A stretch of 64,000 bases of DNA from CAVVJA01 sp963779485 (GCA_963779485.1 CAVZYJ010000009.1:124001-188000); one strand, 5' to 3'; positions 17,769 to 27,227 are shown, counted from the stretch's first letter. Notes: a model not told the origin generated them from the sequence alone. Program-made: numbers and translations.

Positions 17769-18458
17769 TCATCGGGCAAATTGCAAGGCGAGCTCGTAGG
17801 CCTGCTGCAGGTAACCACCGCCGAAGAGCACGGCGTGCACGAGCACCGGAAACAACTGCCAGAGGCCGATGCGCCCCCGCCAGCCGTCGGCCAGCGGCGC
17901 GACCTCCTGGTAGGCCGCGAGAGTCCGGGCCGGTGTGTGTCCGAATAGCTCGAGCATCGCCAGATCCATCTCGCGGTGACCGCCGTAGGCGGCCGGATCG
18001 ATCAACCAGGCTCGTCCGTGAGCGTCGGCGAGGATGTTGCCGCTCCATAGGTCACCGTGTAGCCGCGCCGGCGGTTCCGTCGGTGCTTCGACGCGAACCC
18101 GTTCCACCACGGCGGACAGGCCCACCCGATGGGCGAGCGGAAGGCAGCGGTGCTGGAGGTAATACGTGTTCCAGTCGTCGGTCTCGTCCGTCGGTGAGTC
18201 GAGCTGGCAGCGACCGACGAAGAATCGTCCGGCCGCCGGCAACGATCCGATGTGCGGTGCGCCAGCCTGGTGCAGTCCGGCCAGCATGCGGCCGAGATCC
18301 TCCTCGCCCGCCGGGTCGAGGCGCCCCGGCTCGATCCGGGTCAGCACGAGGCGGCGGGGCGTGTCCTCGATGATGCTCGGCACTCGCGCACCCGCCTCGG
18401 CCAGCCACCGCAGGCCGGCCGCCTCCAGCGGCGACGGGTCAGTCTTGACGAAGCTCAT
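17769..18458 (-). CDS. Fructosamine kinase family protein
   Basis: 229 residues starting at MSFVKTD. Motifs are the catalytic loop RLHGDLWSGNILAD, the metal motif WLIDPAAYGGHREMDLAMLELFG, and the adenine-side VLTRIEPGRLDP. It is somewhat shorter than classical fructosamine-3-kinases (about 290 residues) and lacks part of the N-terminal lobe, a form common in actinomycetes. The family phosphorylates ketoamines on glycated proteins so that they decompose (deglycation). The start overlaps the end of the tyrosine-phosphatase gene by 20 bases, so the two are translated together. Pairing with a low-Mr phosphatase is known in several bacteria and fits a deglycation role. Confidence 0.85.
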   Translation of the reverse strand: MSFVKTDPSPLEAAGLRWLAEAGARVPSIIEDTPRRLVLTRIEPGRLDPAGEEDLGRMLAGLHQAGAPHIGSLPAAGRFFVGRCQLDSPTDETDDWNTYYLQHRCLPLAHRVGLSAVVERVRVEAPTEPPARLHGDLWSGNILADAHGRAWLIDPAAYGGHREMDLAMLELFGHTPARTLAAYQEVAPLADGWRGRIGLWQLFPVLVHAVLFGGGYLQQAYELALQFAR

Positions 18459-18894
18459 CGAGCAGCCGAGCACAGGCGGCCTCGATCAGATCCAGTGCGG
18501 TCGTGAATCCGTCGGCGCCGCCGTAGTAGGGATCAGGAACATCCTCCCGGGCCAGCTTCCGCAGCTTCGCCCGCGATCCGGCCGGGGCCAGCCGTCTCAG
18601 GGTAGCCAGATTGGCCTCGTCCACTGACACGATCACGTCGAATCCGTCGAAATCGGCCGCGGTGATCGTGCGAGCGCGCCCGCGAAGGTGCAGTCCGCGG
18701 CGGGCGGCCGCTTCCCGGGCCCGCCGGTCCGGGGGCTCGCCCTCGTGCCAGCCGCCGATGCCCGCGCTGTCGACTTCGAAGCGCTCCGCCAGCCCGTTAG
18801 CGGTGATCAACTGCCGCATGACCGCTTCGGCCGTCGGCGATCGGCAAATGTTGCCCAGGCAGACGAAGAGCAACCGGACCGGCTCACGCCCCAC
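18439..18894 (-). CDS. Low-molecular-weight protein-tyrosine phosphatase
   Basis: 151 residues from a GTG. The P-loop CLGNICRS has the nucleophile C12 and R18 (CX5R). The general acid is D121 in VPDPYYGG, with the two conserved tyrosines. The length is that of the family. It dephosphorylates phosphotyrosine proteins; some relatives act on sugar phosphates. Its pairing with the overlapping fructosamine-kinase gene suggests it may release the phosphate from phosphorylated ketoamines or ribulosamines. It is divergent from exonuclease III, with 65 bases between the starts. Confidence 0.93.
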   Translation of the reverse strand: MGREPVRLLFVCLGNICRSPTAEAVMRQLITANGLAERFEVDSAGIGGWHEGEPPDRRAREAAARRGLHLRGRARTITAADFDGFDVIVSVDEANLATLRRLAPAGSRAKLRKLAREDVPDPYYGGADGFTTALDLIEAACARLLDELRQD

Positions 18895-18959
18895 CCCGGA
18901 AACCTATCGCCACGCTTCGACGGCGACCTCCGCACGCACCGGCCGACTACGGTGGTCGG

Positions 18960-19823
18960 GTGCGAGTAGCGACCTGGAACGTCAATTCGGTCAAGCAGCG
19001 AGTGCCGCGGCTGCTGCCCTGGTTGGACCAGCGTCAACCGGACGTGGTCTGCCTGCAGGAGACGAAACTCGCCGATGACGTGTTCGCTGAGTTGCTCGGG
19101 GCCGAACTCGAGCGGCGTGACTATGAGGTGGCATATCACGGCGAGGTCCAGTGGAACGGCGTCGCGATCCTTTCCCGCGTCGGGCTGGACGATGTGACGC
19201 CCGGGCTCTCGGGCGCCCCTGGATTCCCGGCGCTGGAGGCTCGGGCCGTGGCGGCGACGTGCGGCGGGATCCGGGTGCAGTCCGTCTACGTCCCCAATGG
19301 TCGCGTTCCCGAATCTGATCACTACCGCTACAAGCTGGCGTGGCTCGCCGCGCTGCGCGACGTCGTGGCGACTGCGCCATCCTCTGCGGTGATCTGCGGT
19401 GACATGAATATCGCGCCCACCGACGACGACGTCTTCGACCCGGCGGCCTACGTCGGTCAGACCCACGTCACCCCGCCGGAACGCGCCGCGCTGCGGGAGC
19501 TGCAGAAGCTGGGTTTGCACGATGTCGTCCGCGACCGCTGGCCGACCGAGCGGGTATTCACCTATTGGGACTATCGCGCCGGCATGTTCCACCAGGATCT
19601 CGGCATGCGCATCGATCTGGTCCTGGCCAGCGCCGATGTGGCGAGTCGAGTCAAGGCGGCCTGGGTCGACCGGCACGCTCGCAAGGGAACCGGGCCGAGC
19701 GACCACGCCCCGGTGATCGTCGACCTCGACGAAGCGCCCGACGGCGATATCGGGCCGGTCGTACCTCCGCCCTCAGCGCCCCGCGGTAATCGTCGCCAAG
19801 CGAAACTGCCGCAAGCGACCTGA
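18960..19823 (+). CDS. xth: Exodeoxyribonuclease III (AP endonuclease)
   Basis: 287 residues from a GTG. It carries the Mg-dependent endonuclease/exonuclease/phosphatase fold: RVATWNVNSVKQR, CLQETKL with the metal-binding glutamate, GVAILSR, ICGDMNIAPTDDDVFDP, and the terminal GPSDHAPVIVDL with the catalytic Asp-His. It cuts DNA at abasic sites and trims 3' ends in base-excision repair. About 30 basic and proline-rich residues extend past the usual end. A long 16-bp hairpin repeat follows the stop codon and probably ends the transcript. Confidence 0.94.
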   Translation: MRVATWNVNSVKQRVPRLLPWLDQRQPDVVCLQETKLADDVFAELLGAELERRDYEVAYHGEVQWNGVAILSRVGLDDVTPGLSGAPGFPALEARAVAATCGGIRVQSVYVPNGRVPESDHYRYKLAWLAALRDVVATAPSSAVICGDMNIAPTDDDVFDPAAYVGQTHVTPPERAALRELQKLGLHDVVRDRWPTERVFTYWDYRAGMFHQDLGMRIDLVLASADVASRVKAAWVDRHARKGTGPSDHAPVIVDLDEAPDGDIGPVVPPPSAPRGNRRQAKLPQAT

Positions 19824-19838
19824 CCGCGCGTTTTGCGC

Positions 19839-19893
19839 TCGTGATCTTGGACTTATCGTCACCCGAGAGCACCAAGTCCAAGATCACGATCGA
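19839..19893. repeat. Dispersed inverted repeat, copy 3 (16-bp perfect stem)
   Basis: TCGTGATCTTGGACTT (19839-19854) and AAGTCCAAGATCACGA (19874-19889) are perfectly complementary with a 19-base loop. It sits 15 bases after the exonuclease III stop and before the next gene on the same strand. This is the best-preserved copy in the window, and its right arm plus flank (20 bases) is identical to copy 1. Confidence 0.8.
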
Positions 19894-19937
19894 GGTGCTC
19901 CCGGTCTGGGGCCATCCACCGCACTACGGTCGGACCC

Positions 19938-20960
19938 ATGCGGGCCATCGTGTACGAGCGCACTGGCGATCCCGACGTTCTGAAGCTGATCGATAAGCCG
20001 CTGCGCGAGCCCGACCCCGGCGAGGTGCGGGTGCGCATCGTTCGCTCGGGCGTGAACCCGACCGACTGGAAGTCGCGGCGCGGCACCGCAGCGGGCCAGC
20101 CCGTGAGCCCGCCCCAGACGCCGAACCACGACGGCTCCGGTGTGGTCGACGCGGTGGGGCACGGAGTCGAGTCGGCGCTGGTCGGACGGCGGGTGTGGGT
20201 CTGGGAGGCGGCCTACCAGCGGCCCGAGGGGACGGCGCAGGAGTACGCCGTCGTCCCGGTGCGCCGCCTCGTTTTGCTGCCCGACCACGCCTCATTCGAT
20301 GTGGGCGCGAGCCTCGGCGTCCCGTTTCTGACCGCCCACCGCTGTCTCACTGTGACCAAAGGCGGCCCACGCCGGCTCGGCCCGGGCACGCTCGACGGCC
20401 GCATCGTGCTCGTCGCCGGCGGCGCGGGTGCCGTGGGTAACGCGGCCATCCAGCTCGCCCGGTGGTCCGACGCCACGGTGATCACCACAGTGAGCAGCCC
20501 GGAGAAAGCCCAGCTGGCCGCGGCCGCAGGCGCTGACCATGTGATCGACTACCACCGGCACGATGTCGAATCCGAAGTGCGCAAGATTGCGGCCAGTGGG
20601 GTGCACACCGTGGTCGAGGTGGCGCCCGCCCAGAACGCCGCCATCGACGCCGCGGTGCTGGCGCCGCACGGCTCAGTGGCCATCTACGCGAACAACGGGG
20701 GCGACGAGCTCACGCTTCCGGTGCGCCCCCTCATGGTGCTCAACGCCCGGTTGCAGTTCGTGCTGCTCTACACCGCCGCGGCCGACGCGATGGCCGAGGC
20801 CGTCGCTGGCGTCACCGCCGCCCTCCTCGACGGCGCCATCCGCGTCGGCCGCGAGGCCGGCCTGCCGATGCACCACTTCGCGCTCGACGAGGCCGCCGCC
20901 GCTCACGCGGCCGTCGAGGGCGGCGCGGTCGGCAAGGTCCTCATCGACGTCGCTACTTGA
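19938..20960 (+). CDS. NADPH:quinone reductase, zinc-independent MDR family
   Basis: 340 residues. GroES-like N-terminus (MRAIVYERTGDPDVLKLIDKPL, RVRIVRSGVNPTDWK), then the Rossmann fold with VAGGAGAVGNAAIQLARW. The cysteine/histidine ligands of zinc alcohol dehydrogenases are absent, so it belongs to the quinone oxidoreductase or zeta-crystallin branch. It should reduce quinones or enones with NADPH in the cytoplasm. Single-gene unit: a hairpin repeat lies upstream and an 8-bp hairpin downstream. Confidence 0.92.
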   Translation: MRAIVYERTGDPDVLKLIDKPLREPDPGEVRVRIVRSGVNPTDWKSRRGTAAGQPVSPPQTPNHDGSGVVDAVGHGVESALVGRRVWVWEAAYQRPEGTAQEYAVVPVRRLVLLPDHASFDVGASLGVPFLTAHRCLTVTKGGPRRLGPGTLDGRIVLVAGGAGAVGNAAIQLARWSDATVITTVSSPEKAQLAAAAGADHVIDYHRHDVESEVRKIAASGVHTVVEVAPAQNAAIDAAVLAPHGSVAIYANNGGDELTLPVRPLMVLNARLQFVLLYTAAADAMAEAVAGVTAALLDGAIRVGREAGLPMHHFALDEAAAAHAAVEGGAVGKVLIDVAT

Positions 20961-21004
20961 CCCACATCTGGTCGAGTGGCGACACGATGAGCGGACCACT
21001 CTCC

Positions 21005-21027
21005 ACGTCGCCTACCCGTGGCGACGT
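21005..21027. terminator. Bidirectional terminator-like hairpin
   Basis: ACGTCGCC (21005-21012) and GGCGACGT (21020-21027), a perfect 8-bp stem with a 7-base loop. It lies between the convergent 3' ends of the quinone reductase and the small basic protein. Confidence 0.6.
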
Positions 21028-21110
21028 TACAGCGGAAGATCTCCGTAAATGCTGGGAGGTTCACCGGCACGCCGGCACGGGTCACCGCAGCGCGCCCGCG
21101 CGTCTGGTGG

Positions 21111-21419
21111 TCAGCAGTCGATAGCCTCGAGTTGGCTCCCTGACTCGCTCGGGGCCGGCTGATCGGCGGGCTCGAATCGGCTCGCCGAGACGTCGTGCGT
21201 GTCGCGCGCGTAGGACTTGAATCGGTGGTGGCTCCAGGACGGTTGGGTGCGGCCCGCCGCCGCGCGAATACCGATGGGCATCGTTCGGCGCGGGCTGTCG
21301 GCGGCACCGGGATGCTTCGCCGAACGAGCCTCCTTTCGGCGGCGATAGGCCTGGGCATCCGCGAGTAGCCCATTGCGTCGTTCAGCGGCCAATGCCAGCT
21401 GAATGTGGTTGTTGATCAT
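21111..21419 (-). CDS. Small basic protein of unknown function
   Basis: 102 residues. The ATG at 21419 has an excellent AAGGAG site 7 bases upstream; the open frame further upstream does not. The first ~40 residues (MINNHIQLALAAERRNGLLA, then DAQAYRRRKEARSA) should form one amphipathic helix, a pattern often seen in short actinomycete proteins of unknown role. The rest is Ser/Pro/Arg-rich and probably disordered. It lies downstream of the giant regulator gene, separated from it by a hairpin, with its own promoter likely in 21420-21528. Confidence 0.65.
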   Translation of the reverse strand: MINNHIQLALAAERRNGLLADAQAYRRRKEARSAKHPGAADSPRRTMPIGIRAAAGRTQPSWSHHRFKSYARDTHDVSASRFEPADQPAPSESGSQLEAIDC

Positions 21420-21528
21420 CAGAAGACTCCTTGACGTATCGTCGCCCGTCTCTTCCCGAAGCGAGCTGGACATTCGCAATCATGTCCAAACGGCCTTCCC
21501 TCGACCTTCCCGTTGCGCACCCGGCCGG

Positions 21529-21547
21529 CGCCGCCGGATCGGCGGCG
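21529..21547 (-). terminator. Hairpin after the first BTAD regulator gene
   Basis: CGCCGCCG and CGGCGGCG form a perfect 8-bp GC stem with a 3-base loop, 12 bases after the stop codon at 21559. It fits a terminator for the four-gene minus-strand operon. Confidence 0.55.
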
Positions 21548-21558
21548 AGAAGGTCAGC

Positions 21559-24500
21559 TCACGGCGTAGCGATCGGGGCCACGCGACAGCGTTGGGCGTC
21601 CAGCGGCTGACCCGAGGCGGCGAATAGCTCGGCCGCTCCGCGGAATAGGCGTTCGGCGGCGACCAGATCGCCGGTCGCCGCGGCCAGATGCGCCTGCACC
21701 TCGAGTATCGACGCCTGCCAAGCGGTTCCCTCCCACAACTGCGCCGAGTTCTCGGCCGCGCGCAGGTGCCGGCGGGCGTCGTCGAGATCTCCGTTGGCGG
21801 CGCACGCCTGGGCGGCCGGAATGGCCAGCATGATGTCGCAGAAGGGGCAGCGATCGCTGATCCCGAGCGCACCCTCTGCGTGATCGACCATGGCCCGAGC
21901 TGTGGCGGGATCCGGCGCCGCCGAGATCATCGTTCCGTAGACCCGTTGGATCAAATGCAAGGCGATGTTCGAGAACCGCGCGAGAGGCAGTGCACGATGC
22001 AGAAGGTGGTTCGCTTCCTCCCGCTCCCCTCGAGCGAGCTTCACCTCGGCCAGTCGTTGCAGGCTATGCGCCTCTCCGGCCGCCGAGCCGATATCCCGAT
22101 GCAGGTCGACGGCGTCGGCCAGCTCGGTGTCGGCCGTGGCGAGATCACCCATCAGCAGGGCCGCCTCGCCGCGCAAGGCGGTCGCGAACGCAACCGCTCG
22201 CAGTGCTCCCGATCGCTCGGCGGTTTCCCGGAGCGAGCCGGCAAGGTCGATCACCTCGTCATAGGGAGTCGGTCCGTAGAGCAGGAACTCGGCGACGCAC
22301 AGGTGCGAGTCGAAGATGCCGGCGGCCAGTGCGGGCTTGCGGGCGCTCGAACGGAGTTCGGCTCGCAGGCGCTGAAACCATTCGCCTCGGTTGTGCGCCA
22401 CCAGGCCCTGCAGGGCAATCAGTTCGAACGACTGCCACTCGGCCGGCTGGCCAAGGGTTACCCGGCGGCGCGCTTGTGATGCCGCCGCGTCGGCCGCTTC
22501 CAAATCACCCTGGAACATAGCGAGATTTCCTTGAGCGAGGAGCAACTCCGTGTCGTACGGCGAGCCGGTGGGCACCAGTCCGTCGAGCGCGATGGTTGCG
22601 GTCTCCAGGTCACCGGCAAAGGTCGCCGCCCTCGCCAGTCTCGCCCGCAGCCTGAGCTGTTCGGCTGGATCGGTGGTATGGCCGAGCGCTTCCCGGTACG
22701 CATCCACCGCACCGGCATCAGCACGAGCCATCAGCAGATCAGCGTGCAACGACAGGAGCCGCGTCAGCTCCGCGCCTTTCGCGTCGGCCCGAACAGCCTG
22801 CAGATTCGCCAGCGCATCTTGATACGCGCCAAGAGCGGCCGAGGTCTCGGCCGCCCTCAGCAACCACGGCACCGCCCTGGCCCGCTCACCCGCGTGGAGC
22901 AGGTGATAGCCAATTCGGGCCGGTGGCCGGTCCAACCTCTCGAGCGCACCGGCGGCTCGCCCATGTAGCTGCCGAAGCTGGGCCGGTCGAAGCCCAGTGA
23001 GGAGAGCGTCTCGCACCAGGCTGTGCCGAAACTCGTACCCGAAGCGGGTTCGAACGAGCAGTCGAAGAGACACGCCGGCGTCCAGAACGGCATAGGCATG
23101 ATCCTCGGCCAGCCCGCTGACCTGGAGGAACTCATCGGTGTCGAATCCCCCACCGAGCACCGCGGCCGCTGCCAACGCCTGAACCTGCCGATCAGTCAAT
23201 GACGGCGGCAAGACGAATGTGGATGCCGTAGCGGACTCCGTGGCTCCGCGCCGCCCCAGTTCAAGGACGGCGAACGGCAGGCCATCGGATGTGGTCCACA
23301 CCGCATCGACGAATTCCTCACTCACATCTGGGGAAACTTGTCGCAGCAACGCCGATACCTCGTCGCGGGTCAACGGCGTCACGTCCAGACTCGCGGCGGC
23401 GCCGCGGCTGATCAGGCTCTGCCGAACGTCAGCGAGTTCGGCCGGGAACCCGGGCCGGTAGGCCAGCACCAAGAGCACCCGCTCCGACACGGTGCTGCGG
23501 GCCAGGTAGTGGATCAGGCGAAGGCTGGCCGGATCAGCGTGATGGGCGTCGTCGACGACGAGGACCACGCCGGACCCGGCCGCGGCCAGTCGAACCAATT
23601 CCGCCGCCGCCACATACAGCCGTTGATGGCCACTTCGGGCAGTCCAGCTGATCTCCCGGCCGGACAGACCGTTTTCGATCTCGGCTCGCAGTGAATCATC
23701 GAGTCCGTCCAGCAGCGCCGGATGCCGGCGGCACAGGTCAGCCAGCGCTTCGAGTACGGGCGCGTACGGCCAGGCGCCTTCGACGCGGGCCGCAACTCCG
23801 CTGCCAACGCGCAGGCCGCGGTCGTGGGCCGTACGTTCCAGCCAGGCCAGCAATGCGGTCTTGCCTACGCCGGCCGGACCGGTCACGAACAACGATTGAC
23901 CGTGCCCGGCGGAGACCCGGTCGAGCAGCTGTGCCGCCTGGGCCCGTTCGGCGTCACCGCCGACCAGTGGAGTTGATGACGGAATACCGGCCGGCCCGGC
24001 GGATACCTCAGCGGCGGATTCCTCCGTCGCCTGTAGCCGGGTGCGAAGTCTTATCGCCGCCGGGCTGGGCGCAACGCCCAGTTCCTTGGCCAGCGCGCGC
24101 TCCAGCCGTTCGAATTGTCGCAGCGCAGCGCGCCGTTCGCCGCGACGAGCCAGCGACGCGATCAGTTTCAGATGAGCTTCCTCGTCGGTGGGCTCGACGG
24201 CACTGAGCACCTGCCAACGACCGCACAGGCGAAGAACGTCCACATACAGCAGGTGCAGGCGATCTCGGACCTCCTGGGCCCACGGCTCGTACGGATCCTG
24301 CGGGAGAAGCTCGCCGCGGTAGGCGTCCGCCGCTCGGCTCGCCACGGCCGGATCTCGGGTCCCGAGCGCGGACTCGGCGAGCACCTGAAACTGCTGCGCG
24401 TCGATGTGGACGTCGTCGTGCGGAAAGAATGACACGGACTCGTCGACGAGCACCAGGGAACTCGATTCGCCCATTGCGCGGCGGGCGTAGTGGGCGGCCT

Positions 24501-24705
24501 TGTGGAGCCTAGGTGCGGCCTCGTCCACGCCGAGTCCGGGCCAGAGGGCATCCATCACCTGCTCGCGGTGCAGCGTGCGACGTGGGCTGAGGGCCAGGAG
24601 CTTGACCAGAGACGCGGCTTGTCGACGCCGCCACTGCTCCGGCGGGACAACAGTGCCTCGCACGGTGACCGCGAACTCACCCATCAAGGCGACGGCGACA
24701 TCCAT
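21559..24705 (-). CDS. SARP-type BTAD / AAA ATPase / TPR transcriptional regulator (paralog 1)
   Basis: 1048 residues from an ATG with AGGAGG 10 bases upstream. N-terminal OmpR-like winged helix (about 1-95, with WRRRQAASLVKLLAL and LHREQVMDALWPGLGVDEAA), BTAD domain (95-245), AAA ATPase with Walker A GPAGVGKT at 276-283 and a Walker-B-like VVLVVDDAHHAD, then TPR-like helices to the end. Such proteins activate clustered genes, often for secondary metabolites, with ATP-controlled self-association. No LuxR helix-turn-helix closes the protein. It is the last gene after OsmC, CzcO-like and monooxygenase genes. Residues 1-210 align without gaps with the regulator starting at 33307. Confidence 0.92.
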   Translation of the reverse strand: MDVAVALMGEFAVTVRGTVVPPEQWRRRQAASLVKLLALSPRRTLHREQVMDALWPGLGVDEAAPRLHKAAHYARRAMGESSSLVLVDESVSFFPHDDVHIDAQQFQVLAESALGTRDPAVASRAADAYRGELLPQDPYEPWAQEVRDRLHLLYVDVLRLCGRWQVLSAVEPTDEEAHLKLIASLARRGERRAALRQFERLERALAKELGVAPSPAAIRLRTRLQATEESAAEVSAGPAGIPSSTPLVGGDAERAQAAQLLDRVSAGHGQSLFVTGPAGVGKTALLAWLERTAHDRGLRVGSGVAARVEGAWPYAPVLEALADLCRRHPALLDGLDDSLRAEIENGLSGREISWTARSGHQRLYVAAAELVRLAAAGSGVVLVVDDAHHADPASLRLIHYLARSTVSERVLLVLAYRPGFPAELADVRQSLISRGAAASLDVTPLTRDEVSALLRQVSPDVSEEFVDAVWTTSDGLPFAVLELGRRGATESATASTFVLPPSLTDRQVQALAAAAVLGGGFDTDEFLQVSGLAEDHAYAVLDAGVSLRLLVRTRFGYEFRHSLVRDALLTGLRPAQLRQLHGRAAGALERLDRPPARIGYHLLHAGERARAVPWLLRAAETSAALGAYQDALANLQAVRADAKGAELTRLLSLHADLLMARADAGAVDAYREALGHTTDPAEQLRLRARLARAATFAGDLETATIALDGLVPTGSPYDTELLLAQGNLAMFQGDLEAADAAASQARRRVTLGQPAEWQSFELIALQGLVAHNRGEWFQRLRAELRSSARKPALAAGIFDSHLCVAEFLLYGPTPYDEVIDLAGSLRETAERSGALRAVAFATALRGEAALLMGDLATADTELADAVDLHRDIGSAAGEAHSLQRLAEVKLARGEREEANHLLHRALPLARFSNIALHLIQRVYGTMISAAPDPATARAMVDHAEGALGISDRCPFCDIMLAIPAAQACAANGDLDDARRHLRAAENSAQLWEGTAWQASILEVQAHLAAATGDLVAAERLFRGAAELFAASGQPLDAQRCRVAPIATP

Positions 24706-24777
24706 CGTCTGCGGGACCTCCTGGCCGATGATGCTACGCAGCTCGCGGGGAGTTCGCGTCACGTTCGGCCTCGGCGT

Positions 24778-25942
24778 TCATGGATCCGGTTCAATGGCGG
24801 CGAGAGCCTCCACTTCGTCGGCCATCGCCGAGGAGAGCTCACGGAGCAGAATGCGGGCGCGGTGGAGATCCCAGGTATAGGAGGCGATCTCCTCGGTGAT
24901 CCGCATCATCGGTAGCGACAGCCGATCCCGAACGGCTTGGTAATCCGCCAGCGCGCGTTCCCGTTCCCCAGCCCGCGCCGATGAGGAGAGGATCGCCCGG
25001 GCCAGCAATGTGGCATCCCGCAGGGCGGCGGTCATGCCGTGGGTACTCATCGGATCGAGCCAGTGCCCGGCGTCGCCGACCAGAGCCCAGCCCGACCCGT
25101 GGGCCTGGCGGAGATAGCCGGCCGGCAGACCGCGCACGTACTTGACCGATTCCACCCACTTTCCCGAGCCGAGTCGCGACCCCAGCCCCGAGACGCGCAC
25201 AAGATGGTCGAACACGTCGGCGGCGGTGTTCGCTCGCACCGCGGGATCGAGACGAGACGCCCGCGCCCCCACGAAGACGCAGGTCAGGCCGCCATTGGTC
25301 GGTATCGCACCGGCCGTGAGCTCCCGGACGATAGAACCATTCGTAGCCATTGGTCGGCAGATTGTCGTGATAGCCATAGAGGAACGACGCCGCGTGATAG
25401 CCGCGTGCTGTCCGCCGTGCGCCGACCTGGCGAGCCACGATCGAATGGCGACCATCCGCGCCGATTACGAGCGGAGCGGATTCGATCGACGTGACGTCGC
25501 TGCGTCGATTACCGACGACCACTCCCGCCACCCGTCCGCAATGGTCCCGGTGCAGGCGGATGACCGGAGCACCGAACTGGACGACCGCGCCGGCTCGTTC
25601 GGCGGCTCTGACCAACAGCGGGTCGAGCACGGTGCGACGAGGCGCAAGCAACGCGTCGACGCCAACCGCCGGCTTGATCGACACCGCAACTGATTCCTCG
25701 CCGTAGTGGAACATCGTTCGCCGGACAGCGGGAGTGCCGGCCGCCACCAGCTCGTCGACCAGTCCCCAACGCTGTAGCTGCAGCACGCCGCCACGCATCA
25801 AGGCATGGGTGGACAACGTGTCGCGGCCATATGGCGACCGATCGAGGCACAGCACCCGCAGCCCGCCGCGGGCCAGCTGCATCGCCGTTGCGGCGCCGGC
25901 GACGCGCGCGCCAACGACGATCGCGTCCCACTGACGGCTCAC
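24778..25942 (-). pseudogene. FAD-dependent monooxygenase, broken by one frameshift
   Basis: The 5' part opens with SRQWDAIVVGARVAGAATAM from a GTG at 25942 and carries the FAD fold, RTVLDPLLVRAA and VIGADGRHSIVARQVGA. It reaches YEWFYRPG near 25325 and then loses similarity. In another frame the homologous sequence resumes as LTAGAIPTNGGLTCVFVGA and continues through WALVGDAGHWLDPMSTHGMT to the stop at 24778. Removing one base in the CCGGGAGCTC stretch (about 25318-25328) restores PGLTAGAIP. It would be a group A flavin hydroxylase of about 388 residues. The GTGA overlap with the upstream gene shows recent co-translation. A sequencing error or a recent mutation are both possible. Confidence 0.85.
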
Positions 25943-27198
25943 AACGCGCGCCTGAGGGCCGCCCGACGGCCGAGGACCTCGTTGACGAGATGATCGGCAA
26001 CCAGGGCGGCGTCGTGCCGTACACCATCGAGAAATGTCGAGTTGCGGCGGGTTTGCCACCGCATCCCGACGACAACCACACCCGGCAGGGAGGTATGACC
26101 CGCGGTGTGGCGAATCTCCCCAGCCCCGTCCAGCACCGGCAGCTGTAGCCACCGGTACTGCCGCCGGTGTCCTGTGGCCCACAGCACGGACCGAATCCCG
26201 GCCGCGCGCAGGTCGAGCCGCGACGGCCGATAAGCCGGCTCGGTCGGCACCGACGAGTCCGGCCGAGTCGGCAGATCGACCTCCGCGTCCAGACCAGCGA
26301 CGGCTGCGAAATGGTCGATCCGATCGAGCAACCGCACTTCTCGCGCGTCGGCCGCGGCGGTCGTTCGCGGAAGGTCGTCGGACAGCGTGACCCGGACGCC
26401 GTCGACGCCGCATACTCGGCCCGTCAGGTGGACGCCTCGACCGGTCAATGACGGCAGATCGACGTCGCGCCTCGCAGTGCTTCCCACCAGCTGCAGGGAC
26501 GGTTCGTCCAGGCCGGCGGGATCGATGGTCTCGACGCGGCGATCGAGCACACCCATCGAGTCCAGCCACCACATGATGTCCATGCCGCGGTACTGGCGCG
26601 GAACTCGGGTATGCCGCCCGACGGCCAACCACACGTCACGACCGGCAGCGGACAGTTCATCTGCGAGCTGCACGCCAGTGGCCGAGGCGCCGACCACGAG
26701 TACGCCGCCGTCGGGAACGCTGTCCGGGTTGCGGTAGCGGTCCGGCGTGAGCTGATAGATCGAACGGTCCAAGTCCTGCGCCAGACGTGGGACCGCCGGC
26801 TGGTCGCAATGCCCGGTTGCGATCACGAGCGCGTCGGCCAGCCAGCTACCGCCATCACTGGCGACGAGATACCCCTCCGCGCCGGCGCGGACCGACTGTA
26901 CGTCGACGCCGCGCAGGACCGGCGCACCGAACGACTCGGCGTACTCGTCGAGATACCCGGCGACTTCGGCCGCCCGCAGGTATCCGGTCGGGGCCGGCCC
27001 ACGGTAGGACCAGCCCGGAAGCCGGCTCATCCAGTTCGGGGTGAGCATTCGCAGCGAATCCCATCTCTGCGATCGCCACCGCTCAGCCGTCCGTCCACGC
27101 TCGAGCACGACGTGGTCCACCGAGGCCGCGGTCAGCAGCTGGCTGACGGCCAGCCCGGCCTGCCCAGCGCCGATGACGACGACCGCCGCGCGTTGCAT
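25939..27198 (-). CDS. CzcO-like flavin-containing monooxygenase / NAD(P)-binding oxidoreductase
   Basis: 419 residues with a near-perfect GAAGGAG site. Two dinucleotide folds are present: FAD site VVVIGAGQAGLAVSQLL and NADPH site VLVVGASATGVQLADEL. ATG motifs are VIATGH and VLWATGHRRQ. The arrangement fits the flavin-containing monooxygenase/CzcO group, which oxidises soft nucleophiles or ketones; CzcO itself is named from metal-resistance clusters, which does not fix the role. It follows the OsmC gene by 29 bases and overlaps the next monooxygenase gene by 4 (GTGA), so two flavoproteins and a peroxide-related protein are co-expressed with the BTAD regulator. Confidence 0.9.
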   Translation of the reverse strand: MQRAAVVVIGAGQAGLAVSQLLTAASVDHVVLERGRTAERWRSQRWDSLRMLTPNWMSRLPGWSYRGPAPTGYLRAAEVAGYLDEYAESFGAPVLRGVDVQSVRAGAEGYLVASDGGSWLADALVIATGHCDQPAVPRLAQDLDRSIYQLTPDRYRNPDSVPDGGVLVVGASATGVQLADELSAAGRDVWLAVGRHTRVPRQYRGMDIMWWLDSMGVLDRRVETIDPAGLDEPSLQLVGSTARRDVDLPSLTGRGVHLTGRVCGVDGVRVTLSDDLPRTTAAADAREVRLLDRIDHFAAVAGLDAEVDLPTRPDSSVPTEPAYRPSRLDLRAAGIRSVLWATGHRRQYRWLQLPVLDGAGEIRHTAGHTSLPGVVVVGMRWQTRRNSTFLDGVRHDAALVADHLVNEVLGRRAALRRAL

Positions 27199-27227
27199 GG
27201 TGGATCTCCTTCTCGAGGACGACGCAG

